Of a stretch of DNA of 55,180 nucleotides, positions 10,901 to 18,225 are shown one piece after another (the stretch's first letter is position 1; every line of letters starts with the position of its first letter). The stretch covers positions 1-55,180 of the forward strand of contig JACQKD010000007.1 in the NCBI GenBank assembly GCA_016204695.1, given 5' to 3'. The notes beneath the pieces are model-generated. The model saw nothing but the letters and a program-made list of their open reading frames with translations, was not told the origin of the DNA and did not search any database. This stretch comes from Candidatus Kaiserbacteria bacterium. GTDB lineage: Bacteria; Patescibacteriota; Minisyncoccia; Phycocordibacterales; UBA918. The translations under genes and the position numbers were made by a program.

Positions 10901-11356
10901 AACATTTACCCTAAATGAATAATCGTTGCGGTCCCATATCCACGGCTGATTGTCCAAACTGCCCATATTGTGACCAAACGCCGCGCTATGGCCGCCATGC
11001 GCCGTTATCGAACGCGCGGGGGTCGTCTCACTCGCCGACAGTCGCGGTCCATTGGTTACCGGAGTAAGCTCGAACCATCCGGGGTTGCTTGCGTTGATAT
11101 GGTACGAGTAGATGAAATTAAACGGGGCGCTTCCTTCCTGTACGACAATGACCCGACCAAGGTCGGGGTCATACGAAACATTGGAGTTCACATCTTCGGG
11201 ATTCCGCAGAGACGTTATCCAGTTGGTCGGTACCACATCGCAATCCTTTTCCCACGGGGCACCCGGATAGTCGGCGCGGCCTGCATGCGCCGAAGCCGCA
11301 AAAAACAGTGGCGAAAGCAGGACGACAACGGAAATGAGAAGAAGGTATTTTTTCAT
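7943..11356 (-). CDS. Large secreted surface protein: PKD, InlB-B-like and five Cys-rich repeats
   Basis: Signal peptide MKKYLLLISVVVLLSPLFFAASAHA; five GxC...HYxC...WxWxCxG...C(S/T)E repeats; PKD-like PPVVDAGPDKTVTEGQ. Confidence 0.85.
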   Translation of the reverse strand: MKKYLLLISVVVLLSPLFFAASAHAGRADYPGAPWEKDCDVVPTNWITSLRNPEDVNSNVSYDPDLGRVIVVQEGSAPFNFIYSYHINASNPGWFELTPVTNGPRLSASETTPARSITAHGGHSAAFGHNMGSLDNQPWIWDRNDYSFRVNVDIAGVAPGYYTVGYDTRVGDECYSDRLSNPGRFGLGGTIQFPRVTIAVMANNPQQPPPNNQPPVVDAGPDKTVTEGQQVAINDATASDPDGSITSYKWTCTGGALSPDNTLDVAYTAPNGSNVYPTYSCTLTVTDNSGATASDSLDITVNDVPPPPLAVTCQASAPSVQTNQSVTWGASPSGGSGFYQYSWADTDGATFSSGEAHSWTRTYTTAGSRNASVIVADTLGNTKTASCGSVTVTAPTAVMRTLQVNKGGTGSGTVTGQGISCGSDCNESYSDGTPVTLHASPAIGSVFSHWSGPTSGCDGSTVPDCQTTMNQDRTVGATFQPEGVPIPTVNGQCNSEPDTHWACRTGTSANQTGGSTGPWTWSCNGSGPNHTDASCSEPAPPAGAPICTLSANPSTISSGNSTTLSWTVSANATSFVISGIGNVHNGTTSGSRSVSPTANTTYTGTVSTGSQTGTCSTSVTVTPTGPTVVGACSNPPSHYQCSAGTPANQNETNTKWTWNCAGTPGGGSGTNAVCTEWKPGVILGACSATHYGCEGGSVSLNNIEGSTEWTWVCSGSGGAETHASCSEPKPPTVVLTAVPACLMQGELVDVTWNVTSGTPGSGDGINMYKSTGTGDVYVTEDSTGGTDTGTLSFNTVDVSPGMYFFRYVFRFNGGGSFGGQSNSVMVVAQGESCGPVNGACRPEPDTHYECAPGSTSANNVVSSTGWTWTCNGSNGGTSASCSEPIGPPVVNGKCNATHYQCDAGTSVNNIGGASGPWSWNCVGSNGGTTASCSEPTSPPPDDDDDSDAPTADLDIRRFGDSVWEEDAVTIQSGQHVELRWASDGVNCFGDADFSTGGGNPPNGETQGPNGVRNEPASGSKAYTVRCEDNDGTSRTAQATVTVTGGPGGDPTIDASPLVVDYGGTSNVSWNRNGNTGCSVTGTNGDTLGGNPKTADSAGTPTISLVGETKYTIDCTDVGGDDRSAEVTIRVRPKFEEI

Positions 11357-11368
11357 TAGAGAAACAAC

Positions 11369-11944
11369 CTATTCGCTCACCCAGATGATTCCGGCGGGGC
11401 CGGCATTGTCACAGCTGTATGCGTGCGCTCCGGCCGTCGCGCCGAAGTTGGCGGCGTTGACCGGTGCGATAATGCTTTCATTGGCGGGCACGGAGAAGGA
11501 GAGCGTCCCGTCAAGCGTGGCGAAAGCGTGCGGCACGGTGTCGTAGTTTTTTATGAGGATTTCACCTCCCATTTTGACTTTCAAGACCACCGGAGAGAGG
11601 GCACACTTCGCACCGAGCGCAAGCTCACCGCCCTCTTTTGCCGCCTGTGCGACCTTCTGCATATATGCGGCGGCGTTGGTCTGGTCTTCTTTGTTTGCCG
11701 CCATATCAAGCACGGCGCGCTCATCGGCCGACACCGGCGGGAAGTTGAAAGTGCCCGTCACCGGCCCGGGAACGCCGCCCGCAGACGGAGCGGTGTCCTC
11801 CGTCGGCATCGTAGGAGCGGTGTCGTTCGCGACCTGCCGATAGACGAAATACAAAAGCACGACGGCTATGACAAGCATAACCATGATGATCTTTTTGCCC
11901 AGAGAAGAACCTCCTTGCATATTTTCTTGTGTGCCTAGTTCCAT
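11369..11944 (-). CDS. Membrane-anchored cupredoxin-like protein
   Basis: TM anchor, then KVKMGGEILIKNYDTVPHAFATLDG...GAHAYSCDNAGPAG. Confidence 0.6.
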   Translation of the reverse strand: MELGTQENMQGGSSLGKKIIMVMLVIAVVLLYFVYRQVANDTAPTMPTEDTAPSAGGVPGPVTGTFNFPPVSADERAVLDMAANKEDQTNAAAYMQKVAQAAKEGGELALGAKCALSPVVLKVKMGGEILIKNYDTVPHAFATLDGTLSFSVPANESIIAPVNAANFGATAGAHAYSCDNAGPAGIIWVSE

Positions 11945-12041
11945 ACTGTTATTTGATGCTATGCGCCACGCTTGCTGTTAATACTGCTTCAGTATGCAGT
12001 GTACACCCCATCCTGTCTCGGAGAGATGAGTAATCCACAGG

Positions 12042-12106
12042 CACGGAATATGCCGAAGGCATATTCCGTGGGGTTGGGGAAATCGGCCGCCGCCAAAGGC
12101 GGCGGC
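12042..12106. repeat. Two tandem 3-nt-loop hairpins upstream of ruvA
   Basis: cacggaatatgcc gaa ggcatattccgtg (12042-12070) and gccgccgcc aaa ggcggcggc (12086-12106). Confidence 0.8.
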
Positions 12107-12140
12107 TGGGGCTTGCGCAGATCTGTTGTATGATGAGCGT

Positions 12141-12707
12141 ATGATTCGGTTCATACGAGGAGAAGTGCTCGACATCGGTACGTTTGCGGTGACGGTGGAT
12201 GTCGGGGGTATCGGCTATCTGATTCATACACCGAGCACGAGCGGCGGGTTTGCCGTAGGCGAACCCGCCGCCTTCCACACACACCTCGCCGTCCGCGAAA
12301 ACGCGCTCGACCTCTACGGCTTCCTCACGACCGAGGAGCTTGACATGTTTCTCCTCCTCATCGGCCTGCCAAAAATAGGCCCGAAGTCCGCCATGCTCAT
12401 CATGTCGCAGGCCGATGTCGCGCTCTTGCGCAAGGCCGCCCTCTCGGGAGACGCCTCATATCTCTCCAAAATCTCGGGCATCGGCAAGAAGAGCGCGGAG
12501 AAAATAGTCATGGGCCTGCGGGAAAAATTCGGCGCGGAAGACATCGCACTCGGCGACTACTCCGACACCGACCACGATGTCATGGACGCACTCATCACCC
12601 TCGGCTACTCCCAGAAAGAATCCCGCGACGCGCTCAAAAAAATGTCGCCGGAACTCACCGAAACCAACGCCCGCATCAAAGCCGCACTCAAGCTTCTCGG
12701 ACGATAG
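12141..12707 (+). CDS. ruvA: Holliday junction branch migration protein RuvA
   Basis: MIRFIRGEVLDIGTFAVTVDVGGIGYLIHTP...LYGFLTTEELDMFLLLIGLPKIGPKSAMLIMS. Confidence 0.93.
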   Translation: MIRFIRGEVLDIGTFAVTVDVGGIGYLIHTPSTSGGFAVGEPAAFHTHLAVRENALDLYGFLTTEELDMFLLLIGLPKIGPKSAMLIMSQADVALLRKAALSGDASYLSKISGIGKKSAEKIVMGLREKFGAEDIALGDYSDTDHDVMDALITLGYSQKESRDALKKMSPELTETNARIKAALKLLGR

Positions 12708-12840
12708 TTATCCGAAGTTGACTCGTTCCCCCCGAAGAAGCGCAAATCCTTTTTGCACGTTTTTGAGCGCCTCGTCGCTGACATCAAACAGCACCGTATG
12801 CGACCCTTTGATATAGTTGATGTCGGCAAACGCGGCAACA
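12708..12840 (-). pseudogene. Truncated NUDIX hydrolase relic (paralog of 52705-53223)
   Basis: FADINYIKGSHTV|LFDVSDEALKNVQKGFALLRGERVNFG matches FADINYVKGSHTV...LFDVSDEALKNVQRGFALLRGERIDVG with an in-frame 35-aa deletion; NUDIX box absent. Confidence 0.85.
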
Positions 12841-13017
12841 ACGGCCGTCTGCGGGCAGAGTAGATTTGAGAAGATTCTTAAAACCAAGAATCGACTGTGC
12901 ATGAAAATCTTTAAACCTTCGGCTCTTTATAAAAAAATAAACACAGGGTTGGAGAAACTCCTACCTGCGTTCTGTAGTGAAAATTGTCCGAAGACAAATT
13001 AAGTTCTGGAAGAACTA

Positions 13018-13068
13018 ATGATGGTGGGGCCTAAACGCCCATTGAGCAAAAAGGAGCCCCACCATCAT
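13018..13068 (-). terminator. Long-loop hairpin downstream of the pheA operon
   Basis: atgatggtggggc (13018-13030) / gccccaccatcat (13056-13068), 25-nt loop. Confidence 0.65.
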
Positions 13069-13121
13069 CTCTCTCTGCCACATTGGCTGGGAGATATTTG
13101 AACTATAAGCTTTTTACAAAA

Positions 13122-13445
13122 TCAGTCAATACACTCCTGATCCTCGACGGCAAAGATTCTGTACCTGGCACGATATGGGTCATATTCCTTTCTGTCCTCG
13201 GGTAGCTTGCGTAGCCTGTATGGTTTCCTCTCTACCTGCATAATCTTATTTACCCCACTAAGGACAGATGTCAGTGTTTTGAACCCAGAGAGACGCAGAA
13301 TCTCATATTCGCTCATCGGCCGATTGCCGTTTGTGCGGAAGACAGCGACTACATTTCGGAACCTCTCTGGAAACGGGTATTTCTCAATTTCTCTCCACTC
13401 GCCCTCGGTGATCACCCTGTCTGTTGATCTCGGCTTCACCGACAT
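13122..13445 (-). CDS. Hypothetical protein co-oriented with pheA
   Basis: MSVKPRSTDRVITEGEWREIEKYPFPERFRN...; SD-like GGAGGGGAG immediately upstream. Confidence 0.65.
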   Translation of the reverse strand: MSVKPRSTDRVITEGEWREIEKYPFPERFRNVVAVFRTNGNRPMSEYEILRLSGFKTLTSVLSGVNKIMQVERKPYRLRKLPEDRKEYDPYRARYRIFAVEDQECID

Positions 13446-13456
13446 TCTCCCCTCCT

Positions 13457-14380
13457 TCACTCTATGATCGCCTCGTTTAGAAACGAGCCAAGTACGATCA
13501 TCCGCTTGCTCATAGCGGCAAGTAACGTGAAGATCGCATTCATGACACGTGGATTTTTATGCACATCCATCTCTATGCAGAACACTACGCGATTGTCCGC
13601 ACCTCCGAGCGGAATTTGTGGAGCATATCGAACATTCACCTTGAGCGCCGCCATGGGGCTCAAGATGTCATGAAGGACGCCCGCCTCGTTCCGGTCAGGC
13701 CACAACAACACGGCAACCCCCGATCCAAAATCGTTTTGGACTATGCGATGTCCTTTCACCACAAGGTAAAAGTGCGTGTAATTTTCTTTGACATCCGCTA
13801 CATCGTCCACGAGCGGCGTCAAATTGTACAGCCCGGCGCAAAAGCGAGACGCGATCGCAGCGCGCGACGGATCTTGGATTTCCGCAACAGACTGTGCGGC
13901 GCCGGAAGTACTGGACATTGGCTCCAGTGAGGCGTCAGGAAGAATGCGCCGAAGCATTCGAGCGCACTGCCCCAGGGCCTGTCCGTGCGAGACCACCGTC
14001 TTGATGTCACTCAATTGCACCGAAGGATCACAAGCGAAGAGCTGATGCCTGATACGCAATGTAACCTTACCCACGACATGAAATGTCTCCTCCGAAACAA
14101 AAGAAGGCTGGGTGGATAGGTAGTACTTCTCATGACTCGGTCCTCTCATGAGATAGCGCATCACACCAGCCACGTATCCCTCAACTGTGTTGTAAACCGG
14201 GACGATACCCATTGGCAAATCAGCTTCACCGCTACCGTTTTCAATCTCAGCAAGCACATCCTGATTGTCTTTCACAAACTCAATTTCTACAGTTCCATGG
14301 AAGACGTTTGCGTTTAGCCATTGAGCTACACAATCTCCGTAGGATCCTCCCGGCCCCAAACACACTAATTTGCGACTCAT
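13457..14380 (-). CDS. pheA: Prephenate dehydratase (PDT plus ACT-like C-terminus)
   Basis: CLGPGGSYGDCVAQ..., MGIVPVYNTVEGYV, STSGAAQSVAEIQDPSRAAIAS, ENYTHFYLV. Confidence 0.8.
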   Translation of the reverse strand: MSRKLVCLGPGGSYGDCVAQWLNANVFHGTVEIEFVKDNQDVLAEIENGSGEADLPMGIVPVYNTVEGYVAGVMRYLMRGPSHEKYYLSTQPSFVSEETFHVVGKVTLRIRHQLFACDPSVQLSDIKTVVSHGQALGQCARMLRRILPDASLEPMSSTSGAAQSVAEIQDPSRAAIASRFCAGLYNLTPLVDDVADVKENYTHFYLVVKGHRIVQNDFGSGVAVLLWPDRNEAGVLHDILSPMAALKVNVRYAPQIPLGGADNRVVFCIEMDVHKNPRVMNAIFTLLAAMSKRMIVLGSFLNEAIIE

Positions 14381-14430
14381 CAGACACTCTCCCCTACCGT
14401 TTTGTGGTTATCAACGAACACTCCCAAAAC

Positions 14431-14461
14431 AAAAACCGCTGCCCGGAGGGTAGCGGTTTTT
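14431..14461 (-). terminator. Attenuator terminator of pheA leader
   Basis: aaaaaccgct gcccggagggt agcggttttt, T-run on the minus strand. Confidence 0.85.
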
Positions 14462-14481
14462 GTTTCAGATTTCTTGTAACA

Positions 14482-14544
14482 CTAACGCACCCTTCGGGTT
14501 TCCGAGGTTCTAAAGAAACCAAAGAAGAGTGCGTTGTGTATCAC
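14482..14544 (-). CDS. pheL: Phe leader peptide MIHNALFFGFFRTSETRRVR
   Basis: GTG ATA CAC AAC GCA CTC TTC TTT GGT TTC TTT AGA ... TAG between promoter and attenuator terminator upstream of pheA. Confidence 0.8.
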   Translation of the reverse strand: MIHNALFFGFFRTSETRRVR

Positions 14545-14551
14545 GGGGGTA

Positions 14552-14579
14552 ACTATACCGTCTAGTTTATAAAAAGCAA
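14552..14579 (-). promoter_or_regulatory. Promoter of pheA attenuator
   Basis: Minus strand TTGCTT-16-TATAGT, 7 nt before the GTG of the leader ORF. Confidence 0.65.
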
Positions 14580-14687
14580 GCACGTCGAAATATAAATAGA
14601 TTGAGGGCTCCCCGGAAATCGCATGTGAATACGACTCCGAGAGAGCCCTCGGGTCAGCCAATATGCTGACATGGGATCGACAGGAGT

Positions 14688-15008
14688 TTATTTTGCGTAG
14701 GGATACACCGCCGACCCCACGAGAGACGGGTCTTCAATCGCGGTAGACTGCCCACTGCAGGAAACGATCCTGCGGACTTTTTGTGTTAAGTCTTCGACAA
14801 CTCCACTGTCGAAGTCTCTGCCTACAAATACCTTTCTGGCAGCCAATCGAGCCCACGGGCCTCTCCCCCTCTTGGTGAAAAAGGCCACGGACCCCTTCGG
14901 GGCCACTTCGTCTGGCTGAAGCCAGCGAATGTGACATCCTACCCTTTGAGCTGCGGCGAGAATGGACCTAATAGCAGAAAGATCGTTCTGGGTAGCAACA
15001 ACTAACAT
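14688..15008 (-). CDS. Orphan 106-aa protein downstream of the Leu-rich leader
   Basis: MLVVATQNDLSAIRSILAAAQRVGCHIRWLQ...; strong SD AAGGAGG 6 nt upstream. Confidence 0.65.
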   Translation of the reverse strand: MLVVATQNDLSAIRSILAAAQRVGCHIRWLQPDEVAPKGSVAFFTKRGRGPWARLAARKVFVGRDFDSGVVEDLTQKVRRIVSCSGQSTAIEDPSLVGSAVYPYAK

Positions 15009-15153
15009 CGTCAGCCTCCTTATCGGATACATGGACGCCCTGCCTTCACGCAGATACCATTTCAACCCAGCATCAGCGAGGCGGCAAAATAAGCGTCGGA
15101 ACGCCGACCTCACCGCCTCGCTGATGCATTTTGTGGAAAGAACTGAAGAACAA

Positions 15154-15190
15154 ACGAAAATCGACCTCCCAAAGGAAGGCCGATTTTCGT
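15154..15190 (-). terminator. Attenuator terminator of the Leu leader
   Basis: acgaaaatcg...cgattttcgt, 10 bp plus an inner ccuccc/ggaagg stem; minus strand followed by TTTGTTCTTC. Confidence 0.75.
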
Positions 15191-15206
15191 CGTATGCTTC
15201 TACTAT

Positions 15207-15302
15207 CTATGAAAACATACGAGAACCAGCCTTCCTTTCAAGAAGGACTAGTCCTAGCACGAGAAGCTGGCTCTGTTGCCGACTTACTTCTATCGTTTTC
15301 AT
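15207..15302 (-). CDS. Leu-rich leader peptide MKTIEVSRQQSQLLVLGLVLLERKAGSRMFS
   Basis: Six Leu codons in CTT CTC GTG CTA GGA CTA GTC CTT CTT just before the pairing segment. Confidence 0.75.
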   Translation of the reverse strand: MKTIEVSRQQSQLLVLGLVLLERKAGSRMFS

Positions 15303-15309
15303 ACAGAGT

Positions 15310-15337
15310 ATAGTATGCCGACGCAAAAATATGTCAA
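15310..15337 (-). promoter_or_regulatory. Promoter of the Leu attenuator
   Basis: Minus strand TTGACA-16-TACTAT, 7 nt before ATG. Confidence 0.7.
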
Positions 15338-15368
15338 GCAACCCGGACTCGGAATAGGAAAAGCAGCT

Positions 15369-15575
15369 CTAGGGAGAGCTGCTCGAGGTGGCGTCATAGG
15401 TGACTTCGACAAAACTATACATCTCCGGCGGGAACTCTGTCATTCCCGTCAGGCGATCCCAGGTCAGACGCTCAAAGTAAAGCTGCTCGTATTCAGCCTG
15501 AGTGGGACGTCTGTAGTGTCGTGCCGGACTCTGACTTTTGCAACTGTTCTCCGCTACTACTAAAGGAACTGGCAT
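15369..15575 (-). CDS. Orphan 68-aa protein downstream of the Ile leader
   Basis: MPVPLVVAENSCKSQSPARHYRRPTQAEYEQLYFERLTWDRLTGMTEFPPEMYSFVEVTYDATSSSSP; GAGGGAG SD-like. Confidence 0.6.
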   Translation of the reverse strand: MPVPLVVAENSCKSQSPARHYRRPTQAEYEQLYFERLTWDRLTGMTEFPPEMYSFVEVTYDATSSSSP

Positions 15576-15626
15576 CGTTCTTCTCCCTCTTCTTTGAAGA
15601 GCAATATGTCCTGTAACACCGCACAA

Positions 15627-15660
15627 AAGAAAAACTCCTCTTGGCAGAGGAGTTTTTCTT
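15627..15660 (-). terminator. Attenuator terminator of the Ile leader
   Basis: 15-bp perfect stem aagaaaaactcctct tggc agaggagtttttctt. Confidence 0.88.
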
Positions 15661-15688
15661 GAGGAAACTGGAATCTAGTCGCGCGCCA

Positions 15689-15760
15689 TCAAGCAAACTC
15701 CTCGAGAGAGGAGATAATAATCGCAATGATGGCGCCCGTCAGATGTTGTTGCGATGTCAC
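15689..15760 (-). CDS. Ile-rich leader peptide MTSQQHLTGAIIAIIISSLEEFA
   Basis: GTG...ATC ATT GCG ATT ATT ATC TCC TCT CTC GAG GAG TTT GCT TGA. Confidence 0.78.
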   Translation of the reverse strand: MTSQQHLTGAIIAIIISSLEEFA

Positions 15761-15766
15761 ATCCTT

Positions 15767-15796
15767 ATATTAAACGAGAATGTCCCACTTGGTCAA
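15767..15796 (-). promoter_or_regulatory. Promoter of the Ile attenuator
   Basis: Minus strand TTGACC-18-TAATAT, 6 nt before GTG. Confidence 0.65.
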
Positions 15797-15864
15797 GTTG
15801 CGAGAAATAAAAACGATGCACTCGTAGCTCAAAGGGCAACATAGAGTGCACCGTTTCAAGTGGA

Positions 15865-15969
15865 CTATTGCCCACTTGGCCGCGCCGGGGGTGGCGCAGG
15901 CTTCTGGGTTCCGGACCCTTTCCCTTCTGCAGGGGGGATGGGGTCCGAACCTGTGTAACCCAGCACCAT
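15865..15969 (-). CDS. Orphan 34-aa Pro/Gly-rich protein downstream of the aromatic leader
   Basis: MVLGYTGSDPIPPAEGKGSGTQKPAPPPARPSGQ; SD AAAGGAG 5 nt before ATG. Confidence 0.5.
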   Translation of the reverse strand: MVLGYTGSDPIPPAEGKGSGTQKPAPPPARPSGQ

Positions 15970-16077
15970 AAGAACTCCTTTCTCAAGACCGCCACCATGA
16001 CGGCCTCCAGAGAACCTCGTTGTCCTCTGGCATCGAGGCGGGGTGTTCCCTGCGCGCGATGCCAAGTGACAAACGAA

Positions 16078-16102
16078 AACTCCTCTCGGAGTGAGAGGAG
16101 TT
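16078..16102 (-). terminator. Attenuator terminator of the aromatic leader
   Basis: aactcctctc ggagt gagaggagtt; minus strand followed by TTCGTTTG. Confidence 0.75.
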
Positions 16103-16122
16103 GTCGGGTGTGTTCTGTCTTT

Positions 16123-16221
16123 TCAGGCCTTTGCCATACTGACCGCACCGATCCAACTCCTCTTACTAAAGAAGTAATAGAAGGCAAAGAAATAAATGGC
16201 AACGGTCACAATGTAATGCAT
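16123..16221 (-). CDS. Aromatic-rich leader peptide MHYIVTVAIYFFAFYYFFSKRSWIGAVSMAKA
   Basis: Run TAT TTC TTT GCC TTC TAT TAC TTC TTT preceding the antiterminator segment. Confidence 0.7.
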   Translation of the reverse strand: MHYIVTVAIYFFAFYYFFSKRSWIGAVSMAKA

Positions 16222-16235
16222 GATGTCGATGTAAC

Positions 16236-16262
16236 ACTATACCCACCCCCACACGTTGTCAA
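16236..16262 (-). promoter_or_regulatory. Promoter of the aromatic attenuator
   Basis: Minus strand TTGACA-15-TATAGT; -35 overlaps the trpA stop codon. Confidence 0.6.
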
Positions 16263-17053
16263 TCGGCACCGGTGAGTTGCTTCACCTGTGCGGATATGTT
16301 CTGGAGCAAGCGTTTTTTATTCGAAAGATTATCGGTGATGGTCTTGACGAGCGCACTGCCGACAATGGCGCCATCCGCTCCCTGTTTTTCGAGAAGCGCA
16401 ATATGTTCCCTCTTTGAAATGCCGAAGCCCACGGCAAGCGGCAAGTCGGTCTGTCGCCGTATTCGTTTCAAAAGCTTGGGCATGTCCGCAGAAAGGGACG
16501 CCCGTGCGCCGGTGACGCCGAGCACGGATACAACATACAGATACCCTTTTGCGTAACGGAGAATTTTTTTGAGCCGCTCGGGAGTCGTAGTGTGCGCCAC
16601 GAGAAAGATGGGGTCGATGCCGGCCTTTGCCGCCGCCTGCGCGAACGGTTCTATTTCCTCCACCGGCACGTCGGGGATAAGCACGCCGTCGACGCCTGCG
16701 GCTTTCGCTTCTGTATAAAATCGCTCGATTCCTTTCTGGTAAACGATATTCGCGTAGACGAGCACGGTGATCGGTACGTCGGTGGACTCGCGAACTTTTT
16801 TGATGTATGTGAAGACGTGATCAGTGTCCATCCCGGCGCCGAGCGCGCGAATATCGGCGGCCTGGATCGTCGGGCCGTCCGCGAGCGGATCGGAATACGG
16901 GAATCCTATTTCCAAAAGATCAGCGGGCGACGCGATCGTTTTTGCAATCGATACGCTCGTTTCGAGGTCGGGATCTCCCGCAACGAGAAACGGCATGAAC
17001 GCGATCCTGCCTTCGGCTCTCGTCTCTTTGAATTTCTGCTCTAGCCGTGTCAT
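16259..17053 (-). CDS. trpA: Tryptophan synthase alpha subunit
   Basis: [49 protein letters not shown]. Confidence 0.95.
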   Translation of the reverse strand: MTRLEQKFKETRAEGRIAFMPFLVAGDPDLETSVSIAKTIASPADLLEIGFPYSDPLADGPTIQAADIRALGAGMDTDHVFTYIKKVRESTDVPITVLVYANIVYQKGIERFYTEAKAAGVDGVLIPDVPVEEIEPFAQAAAKAGIDPIFLVAHTTTPERLKKILRYAKGYLYVVSVLGVTGARASLSADMPKLLKRIRRQTDLPLAVGFGISKREHIALLEKQGADGAIVGSALVKTITDNLSNKKRLLQNISAQVKQLTGAD

Positions 17054-18225
17054 AGGGATTGTGCGCGAGTGACGGTTTCGAGGTCTTTGTCCCCTCGTCC
17101 CGAAAGATTGATAACGACGATCTTATTTTTCGGCAGACGCTTTGCGAGCGCGTAGCCGTAGGCGACCGCGTGTGAAGATTCGAGCGCGGGAATGATGCCC
17201 TCGGTTTCACAGAGGAGCGAAAACGCTTCGAGCGCTTGTTTGTCCGTCACGGAGACATACTCCGCCCGCCCGATTTCTCGGAGAAAGCTGTGCTCGGGAC
17301 CGACGCTCGGATAATCAAGCCCCGCCGAGACACTATGCGTCTCTTTGATCTGGCCGAATTTGTCTTGGAGTACAAACGATTTGGTCCCGTGGAGAATACC
17401 GACCCTGCCTCCGGCAAAACGTGCGGCGTGTTTGCCGGAGGCGATACCAAGCCCTCCGGCTTCGACGCCGATCATCTGCACTTTCTTGTCTTTGAGAAAC
17501 GGATAAAAAAGTCCGATCGCATTGCTTCCGCCGCCGACGCAGGCGACAAGATAGTCCGGAGGGCGTTTTTCTCTTTTGAGGATATCGCGTCGCGCTTCCT
17601 CGCCGATCACTTTCTGAAAATTGCGGATCATCTGCGGGTAGGGGTATGGGCCGAGCACCGATCCGAGAAGATAGTGCGTGGTATTGATGTTGGTAATCCA
17701 GTCGCGGAGCGCTTCGTTGATTGCGTCTTTGAGCGTCTTTGATCCCGAAGAGACCGGCACGACCTCGGCTCCCAGGAGCTTCATCCGAAGGACGTTTGGC
17801 TTCTGGCGCTCCATATCCACCTCTCCCATGTATACGACGCATTCCAAGCCGAATTTCGCCGCAACCGTCGCAGTCGCCACACCATGCTGGCCCGCACCGG
17901 TCTCGGCGATGATGCGCGACTTCCCCATGAAGCGCGCAAGGAGCACCTGCCCCACGGCGTTATTGATCTTGTGCGCGCCCGTGTGCGTGAGGTCTTCGCG
18001 CTTGAGGTATATTTTCGCGCCGCCGGCTTTTTTGGTCAGCCGCTCGGCAAAATAAAGCGGGGTCGGCCGTCCGGCAAACTCATGCAGATGCCGCGCAAGC
18101 TCCGCCCTACACTTCTTATCGCGAGAAAATTTCCCGTATGCGCGCTCAAGCTCTTCAAGCGCGCTCATCAGCGTCTCCGGCACGAACTGCCCCCCGAATT
18201 CTCCAAAATATCCTTTTTTATCCAT
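17050..18225 (-). CDS. trpB: Tryptophan synthase beta subunit
   Basis: [48 protein letters not shown]. Confidence 0.96.
   Translation of the reverse strand: MDKKGYFGEFGGQFVPETLMSALEELERAYGKFSRDKKCRAELARHLHEFAGRPTPLYFAERLTKKAGGAKIYLKREDLTHTGAHKINNAVGQVLLARFMGKSRIIAETGAGQHGVATATVAAKFGLECVVYMGEVDMERQKPNVLRMKLLGAEVVPVSSGSKTLKDAINEALRDWITNINTTHYLLGSVLGPYPYPQMIRNFQKVIGEEARRDILKREKRPPDYLVACVGGGSNAIGLFYPFLKDKKVQMIGVEAGGLGIASGKHAARFAGGRVGILHGTKSFVLQDKFGQIKETHSVSAGLDYPSVGPEHSFLREIGRAEYVSVTDKQALEAFSLLCETEGIIPALESSHAVAYGYALAKRLPKNKIVVINLSGRGDKDLETVTRAQSL

Noticed and set aside
14401-14560. T-box riboswitch before pheA
   Set aside because: No convincing T-box UGGN antiterminator bulge or specifier-loop architecture; a leader peptide with FFGFF explains the region better.
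17405-17442. 12-bp inverted repeat gcctccggcaaa/tttgccggaggc in trpB
   Set aside because: 12-nt loop and modest stem; less distinctive than the 3-nt-loop set, kept out of that list.
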